A stretch of 64,000 bases of DNA. Source: Haemonchus contortus (lineage: Eukaryota; Nematoda; Chromadorea; Rhabditida; Trichostrongylidae). Shown here piece after piece: positions 58,745 through 64,000 of the stretch (position 1 is the stretch's first letter; the number at the start of each line of letters is the position of its first letter). The notes beneath the pieces are model-generated. The model was not told the origin of the DNA, did no database searches, and was given only the letters and a program-made list of their open reading frames with translations. The position numbers and the translations under genes are program-made. The stretch is from NCBI GenBank assembly GCA_000469685.2, contig LS997562.1:34604215-34668214 (forward strand), written 5' to 3'.

Positions 58745-60924
58745 CCAGAGTTTTTGGATGTTCAGTAGAATTGCAGGGGATGTTTTTTGGTAATTTTCAG
58801 GTAAGTCCGCACAGCCCAACCAATTTCTGAAGAAATTCGAAGGATAGTTTTTCCTGTAATTCTCGTTTTTCTATGGGTTTATGTCAATAGCGTAGAAAAG
58901 ACCGAGGGTAATGAGCGGTTGAATGATCCTGAGGTATAAAGATCATGGGCGTTCCCAGAATGAGTAACCAGGCACCACTCCTCAGGGATTTCAAAATGCG
59001 AAATTCCTATTCCCCAATCTTCCTATCGATTTATTTTTTTTCATTTGCACAGCTACTTATAGCAGGGTGGTCTAACGACTTGGTAAATTGCTCTCCAAAA
59101 AACGGATTGGATGTGTCAATAGCCCTCCAGTGAACGGAAAAAAAGAAATTGGGCTACTAGAGGCACCAAAAAAATCCTTTTTTCGCGAATGATCGCCGGT
59201 CCTTAAGAAAAAAGTGGAACAAGGGGAGGTCGTGCTGGTTGACACCGCGCTATTTTTAGTAAAATTGCATCATTTTTAAAATTGCAACAACCTTTTGTTT
59301 CCATAACAAAATCCAGTTATAATTGTAAGCTTTTAAATGTTTCGTGTCCCATCCCTATTTTTTCTTAGTTCTTCTCGTTACGGTAGTTATTGTAGTCAAC
59401 TTTCAGATCGGCAACGAGGATTCAAACAGAAGGTTCACTCCATCGAAGGCCAGTGCGTACCGGCGATCTGAGTTTAGGAATAGTTTAGGAATACGCCATT
59501 GATAATGATTACAAAAACTATTAAGAAGCTTGTAAATGAAGTAATAAACTCTTTACAAACAAGATCTTAACTTAGCGTAATACTACCTTAAACTTCATAA
59601 AAGAATAATTAGGTATTAACTATTAAATAAATAATACGCTCTATTCTACCTGAGTATTCATGTGAACACTCATTCTTCTAATATGCATACCGTACTCTTC
59701 ACGTTAGACAATTTTAGGCTACGATACCTAAACAAGTATTCTTACATTAACTTTTATCTCATGTAATATACCTTTTGATACCTTTTTACCTTCAGTATTT
59801 TCCTTTTATTCTCGTTTACTTAACCTTATTACTAATCTATCTGTCTATCACCTACTCCATTCTTCGCTAACCCCGCTCACTGAAGATCCTCAAGGGTTAA
59901 GCGAAAAACATGATTCGTATGAGCAAGAGGTGAAACGAATCATGTATTGTTTTCTCCTTTGTTCTTTCTCGCTGTCCTTTAATCTATCAATAGATATTTA
60001 CATTAACTAGAACTTCTCTATTAATTTAGGGAACGAGCTCTCTGCCGGCCTAGGACGTGGGTGTTTAAAATATGTACTGAATCTTTTTGATATTTAAGGT
60101 ATGCATATTCGAAACCTGGCTGGAAGTAAATGTGGATTGAGAGTGCTCGTGAAGTCAGAGCACATTACAAGGTACTTACTTCAGAGGAATTCAAGTATAA
60201 TAAGTTCGGTACCACATAAAAATTCCTTAAACCTAATCAAGTAGTCAGATGTGCAGTGGCAATAAAATAAATCTGGAATAACAGTCGGGAAGAATTGGTT
60301 CGAGCCACACCTCTAATAAACTTCGAAATGAATTTTGTCATAAAATTATTTGTGGTTGGAAGTTAGTGGATGATAGGGCTTGGGTGAGAGAGAATATTGC
60401 TCGAATGTTGACAGACGGAAGGTGAAGATGAATTCTACGATTAGACTTGGTACGTGAGAAAGCACAGTACACATTCAAGATCGATCCCATCAGAAATCTG
60501 ATAAATGGGCTATTTTCCCCTTGATATTTTTCTCCTCATGGGCGGAGTGGGTAAATGCCAAGAGGAGCATTACGTCACGAACATACACATAATCTAGGAA
60601 CGTGGTCCCGGAACGGTCCCTGCTCAGGCTAACGCAATCTACTTTCCCTCCGAGGTGGAGGAGGTGAATAGACACTGACTCTGAGGTCTGAGAGGTGCTG
60701 GTCTGAGAGGAGAAGATGCAAAAAATGTTCTTTGACTACTATCTGCAATCGCTGACCAAGTCAAATACACCATCGGAATCTAGTGAATTCTGGACCGGAA
60801 ACGGATTTCAAGAGCGTCTCTGAAAAGGGAGTGGTTGACAGAAAATACCAATTTTTTGAAAAAAAAACGATTGAGCAATTTATTTCTACAAAAGCTACAT
60901 AAGCGAAGAAGAAGTATGTTAAGC

Positions 60925-61154
60925 GAGTTAGTCAGCCGACCTGGGTGCAGCTCGCAATGGCTGAAGGGCCCATGGTCTATGACCATTCTGTGATCATTGA
61001 TGCCGTGCGCCTTCTGGCACTGCTTCACTTGACTGCAAGCCTTATGAAAGACCAAGACTTCAAAGTTCAGTTCTGGTCACAATGGTCAGCTCTCGACACA
61101 GTCACAAAGGCTAACAATTCAAGCTCACAGCTCAGCTCAAGCTTTGAGTACAGG
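60925..61154 (+). CDS. Candidate orphan exon
   Basis: An open frame includes WVQLAMAEGPMVYDHSVI and KDQDFKVQFWSQW and ends at a possible donor, TACAG followed by GTGAAT, near 61154. The 3' part is Ser/Gln-rich. No partner exons were identified, and a transposon origin is possible. Confidence 0.2.
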
Positions 61155-61548
61155 TGAATGCAAGTCCATTTCATTCAGAATTCAAACCTCAAAACCAAAG
61201 TTTCAAATCGAAGACTATCTGCTTCTTATTTTCGAGTGAATGTATTGTTTTTTTGTTTACAATCTTCTGTGCGCTACCTTGAGTGAGCATCTAAACTTTC
61301 GAGAAGCTGGTGGGCAGGTGAAGAAAAGATGAGCTCATTATGAGTTACACTCGACAATATTAATTATATTCAGTAGTAACTAATTTTACGTTTTTTGGAA
61401 GTCAAGTCGTAGTCAACACACGAATGGAAAACAGGATAGGATATCTGCGAGAGATATGTTAAGTGATATGATACGACATGCCACCTTGACGAGCCGAAAA
61501 TCTCAAATGAAGGTGTGAAATTGATAACGAGATGAAGATGATCAAATG

Positions 61549-61747
61549 GAAAGCGGTTTCAACAAAAACGAGAATTTGTCTTCATCACTATCATTGATGA
61601 CACTATCACCAGTGAAACCGGACTTCGCTTTATGATCGTAATGATGGATGCCGTTGCCGATGCCGACAACGCCACTGTCTTTTGCAATGAAAGGCAAAGC
61701 AGAAATGCAGAAAGCGTTGAGGGCAGTGACATGAATCTTTGCAAAAA
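61549..61747 (-). CDS. Candidate orphan last exon
   Basis: A minus-strand frame after a TTTGCAAAG acceptor-like site reads a Gly/His-rich piece (VVGIGNGIHHYDHKAKSGF). It then runs through DSDEDKFSFLLKPLSI to TGA. A different frame of the same stretch starts with a signal-peptide-like MSLPSTLSAFLLCLSLQ, so the frame is not settled. A truncated SINE lies just upstream at 61793. No family recognised. Confidence 0.22.
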
Positions 61748-61792
61748 CAAGACGGTTAAATAAATTGCCCCCATTATGTTGCCCATTAATTA

Positions 61793-61940
61793 GAGCGAAG
61801 GTGATGTGGTGGCAAGTCGCGCTTACACAAGCATTGTTACGGCTTTGAATCTCAGATCGGTGTCCGTCTAAGCTAACCAAATCCTCCGTTCTTCCAGGGT
61901 CGGTTAATTGGTACTAGACTCGTCTGGAAGGATGGCAGCT
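61793..61940 (+). mobile_element. tRNA-derived SINE, 3'-truncated
   Basis: Head GATGTGGTGGCAAGTCGCGC and first half of the body (GGGTCGGTTAATTGGTACTA) are present. Homology stops after GGAAGGATGGCAGC. Confidence 0.78.
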
Positions 61941-63830
61941 AAGAAATAAAATGGGATCAGCAAACTCTTAAAGTGCTCTCGTCAGATTTCGAGGCAATAT
62001 TACCGATTGTGGGGAGGGCCATACTGATAAACACCGCTTGACAGTAGGTAGAGCAGTGTGGGCAGTCTGGTTATAGTCATTGCAATAAGTCGAAGATGTT
62101 TGAAATTACTCGCAACAAAAAAGGAAAAACTGATGCCATAAATCACTGGAATGTGATTGTATGTATTTGTGTATAGGCTTGGCCCACTGCCATTTTTTTC
62201 TTTACTATTGTTACGCTGATTTATTTTGGATAAGATGGAACAGCGCCAAAGCAAAAAAGTGCTTTTCTACAAAATAGCTATTAGTTGTCTTGTCGAATGC
62301 AAGGCAGCGGTTCACTAAAATCAGCCTTCTTTAACTTTTAAAAAGTCAAGAGTCAGTTTTTTCTGATACGATCATTCAGATAACTTGGAAGACAGCTATT
62401 GCTCCTCCTATTATCAAACGAAGCCCAAAAAAGGGTTCTGTAGGTTACCAAGAACCCGCAAAGGTTTTATCCGGGTAGGGGTCTTCTTTTGCGTTTGAAC
62501 GAATATAGCCCACTAGATAAGCAGTTGATTTATTCTGGAGATTTTACATCTTTGAACTGGTTTTACTTTGTGAATTTTATTATTTATCATTTTTCATTTA
62601 TTTTACACTATTTTTCTTTGATGATATACATATTTGGGCTTGAATCATACTGATGAGGTTTCCTTTTTTTGTTGTTTTGTTGATTGATGTTGTTTTGATG
62701 CCATTTCTAGACATTATTTTCATCCAAAACTTTCAAAATTTCTTCTTACAAAACACAGCCACTTCAAATACGTATGGAAATCGTTCGAGAGTTTGATTGA
62801 GGAGTAAAATCTTCCAAGCACCTTCGTATCAAGGACCTATTGGGTCTGCTTTGCAAGGGAAGAGCAAACTCAAAAGAAAAAGCGGTGTTGAGAGTATGGC
62901 GTAGTCGCCCTTGTCAAGTCATATTTGTCATTCACTTTACTCAGCGGTACTTTGTTGAGAAACTAACTTGAAGAGAAGTTACCAACACCTCTTAACGCCG
63001 CATAAATTCGATGGCTGTCAAGGTCTTTTAAGTGCCACTCAAGCCTAACTCGCCAATAACAAAATAGAATACCACAAAGTGTTCACACTATGTAGAAGAC
63101 GTCGGAAAAAGTGAGATCTAGGCACTGGGCCGGCGAACAGCAGCGATATTGATCTCAAGGTTGGGTTCCGCCGACGCGGAACAGAAATAAAAACTGCAAA
63201 AATGTTTCAGAGAGGTTTAGGTAGAGACTTTACAGCAATATAGAGTTCATTTAGCCGGTTTCCTGACAACTATGAATTTTCATCAAAAATACTCGGAGAC
63301 AGGTTTTGAAGGGAAACTTTCTGGTACAGGTTTTTCCACTTGACAAGTCTGTTTAGTTGGCATTGGTATAGAAAGAAATTGATGGTGTGAGACAAAATGA
63401 CTTGAGTGAGAGCAAAGCGGCGGATGTCCGTGGTGGAAAGAGGTGGTGAAGAGGGAGCGGGGAAAATAGCCAGTTCTCTCAAGTTATTTGGAGTAATTAT
63501 AGCAAGAACCAGTGCCGAATAAGTGCCGCCACGCTAGCGTAGCTGAGGTGGTGCAGAGCGATGGTGCCCGAACTGAGGGCACAAAAGTAAAACGAGTTAC
63601 AGGCACAAATAGCATGAAAAACTCGGAAACCAGCATCCGAGCTCTGACATAAAGTAGGCGAGAACGCGATGTGAATTGACATCGATCATTGGACTTTTTA
63701 TGATCCCCCACCAAGAGTTGAAAGGGCGGCTGTAAGATTCATGGAACGCTTTTTGAACTTTCTTTTCTTTCTCTACTGGTTCATATTTGAAAAATAGGCC
63801 AAACAGGAAAAGGTCTTGGCGTTTTAGCAG

Positions 63831-64000
63831 TGCCGGTCTGGGACACGCCCTACATTTGACTTCCATCTAGAACGTAGTGGAATGGTATGTGCCCTGTACT
63901 TGCGGTGGCTTACGGTGACCAAATGAGGTACAAGTCGGTGCTTTTGTCCTCTCTGGCGAGTCTGTTACCTATGACCGAAATCGGGAGATGGATGACTTGA
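63831..64000 (-). mobile_element. tRNA-derived SINE cut by the window end
   Basis: Minus copy: ACGCCCTACATTTGACTTCC, GTACAAGTCGGTGCTTTTGT and TGGCGAGTCTGTTACC. The tRNA-like head lies beyond position 64000. Confidence 0.85.

Larger units (their letters stand above)
55534..64000. other. Gene-poor repeat-bearing spacer
   Basis: Three SINE copies, a tandem duplication and two weak orphan exon candidates. The AT-rich stretch 59.2-60.1 kb shows a short inverted pair (CATGATTCGT near 59910 and ACGAATCATG near 59936) and nothing else identifiable. Confidence 0.5.

Overview
This is nuclear DNA of a clade V (strongylid or rhabditid-like) nematode. The evidence is a split-exon gene architecture with TTTCAG-type acceptors, a 63 bp and a 59 bp intron next to multi-kilobase ones, a probable spliced-leader acceptor one base before a start codon, a chemoreceptor of the nematode-only Sre class, and very dense short repeats. 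No rRNA gene, no convincing functional tRNA gene and no CRISPR array was seen. Almost every long open frame in the window is chance or repeat sequence, and the real genes are built from exons of 61 to 211 bp.

Three genes can be assembled. (1) A calcium/calmodulin-type cyclic nucleotide phosphodiesterase of the PDE1 family (pde-1), + strand. Fifteen phase-consistent exons run from 20082 to 33964, with possible upstream first exons at 5463-5673 and 13639-13825 and a possible alternative last exon at 34539-34600. It carries a GC-AG intron and a one-base frameshift in an A7 run. (2) An Sre-class seven-transmembrane chemoreceptor, + strand, 37410-40444, whose 5' end was not found. (3) A DOMON plus cytochrome b561 membrane reductase of the ferric-chelate-reductase-1-like type, - strand, 50242 down to 41791. 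It has 15 exons and a fully closed 515-residue reading frame with signal peptide. Genes 2 and 3 are convergent.

The rest is repeats and unexplained spacer. A tRNA-derived SINE (A box, B box, about 290 bp, TTTATCC-like tail) has 17 recognisable full or partial copies. A second tRNA-derived family occurs once as a monomer and three times as a head-to-head snap-back, one of them a 63 bp near-perfect hairpin in an intron. A TA-flanked MITE family has three members (462 to 509 bp). There is a six-unit tandem element in a pde-1 intron, a CCGGCCGG-rich foldback, and several intronic hairpins. Regions 1-5462 and 51.9-64 kb hold no gene I can support beyond weak exon candidates.

The pde-1 product would lower cGMP/cAMP under Ca2+/calmodulin control in neurons or muscle. 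The Sre receptor belongs to the chemosensory repertoire. The DOMON-b561 protein would move electrons across a membrane. Nothing in the sequence links the three into one pathway.
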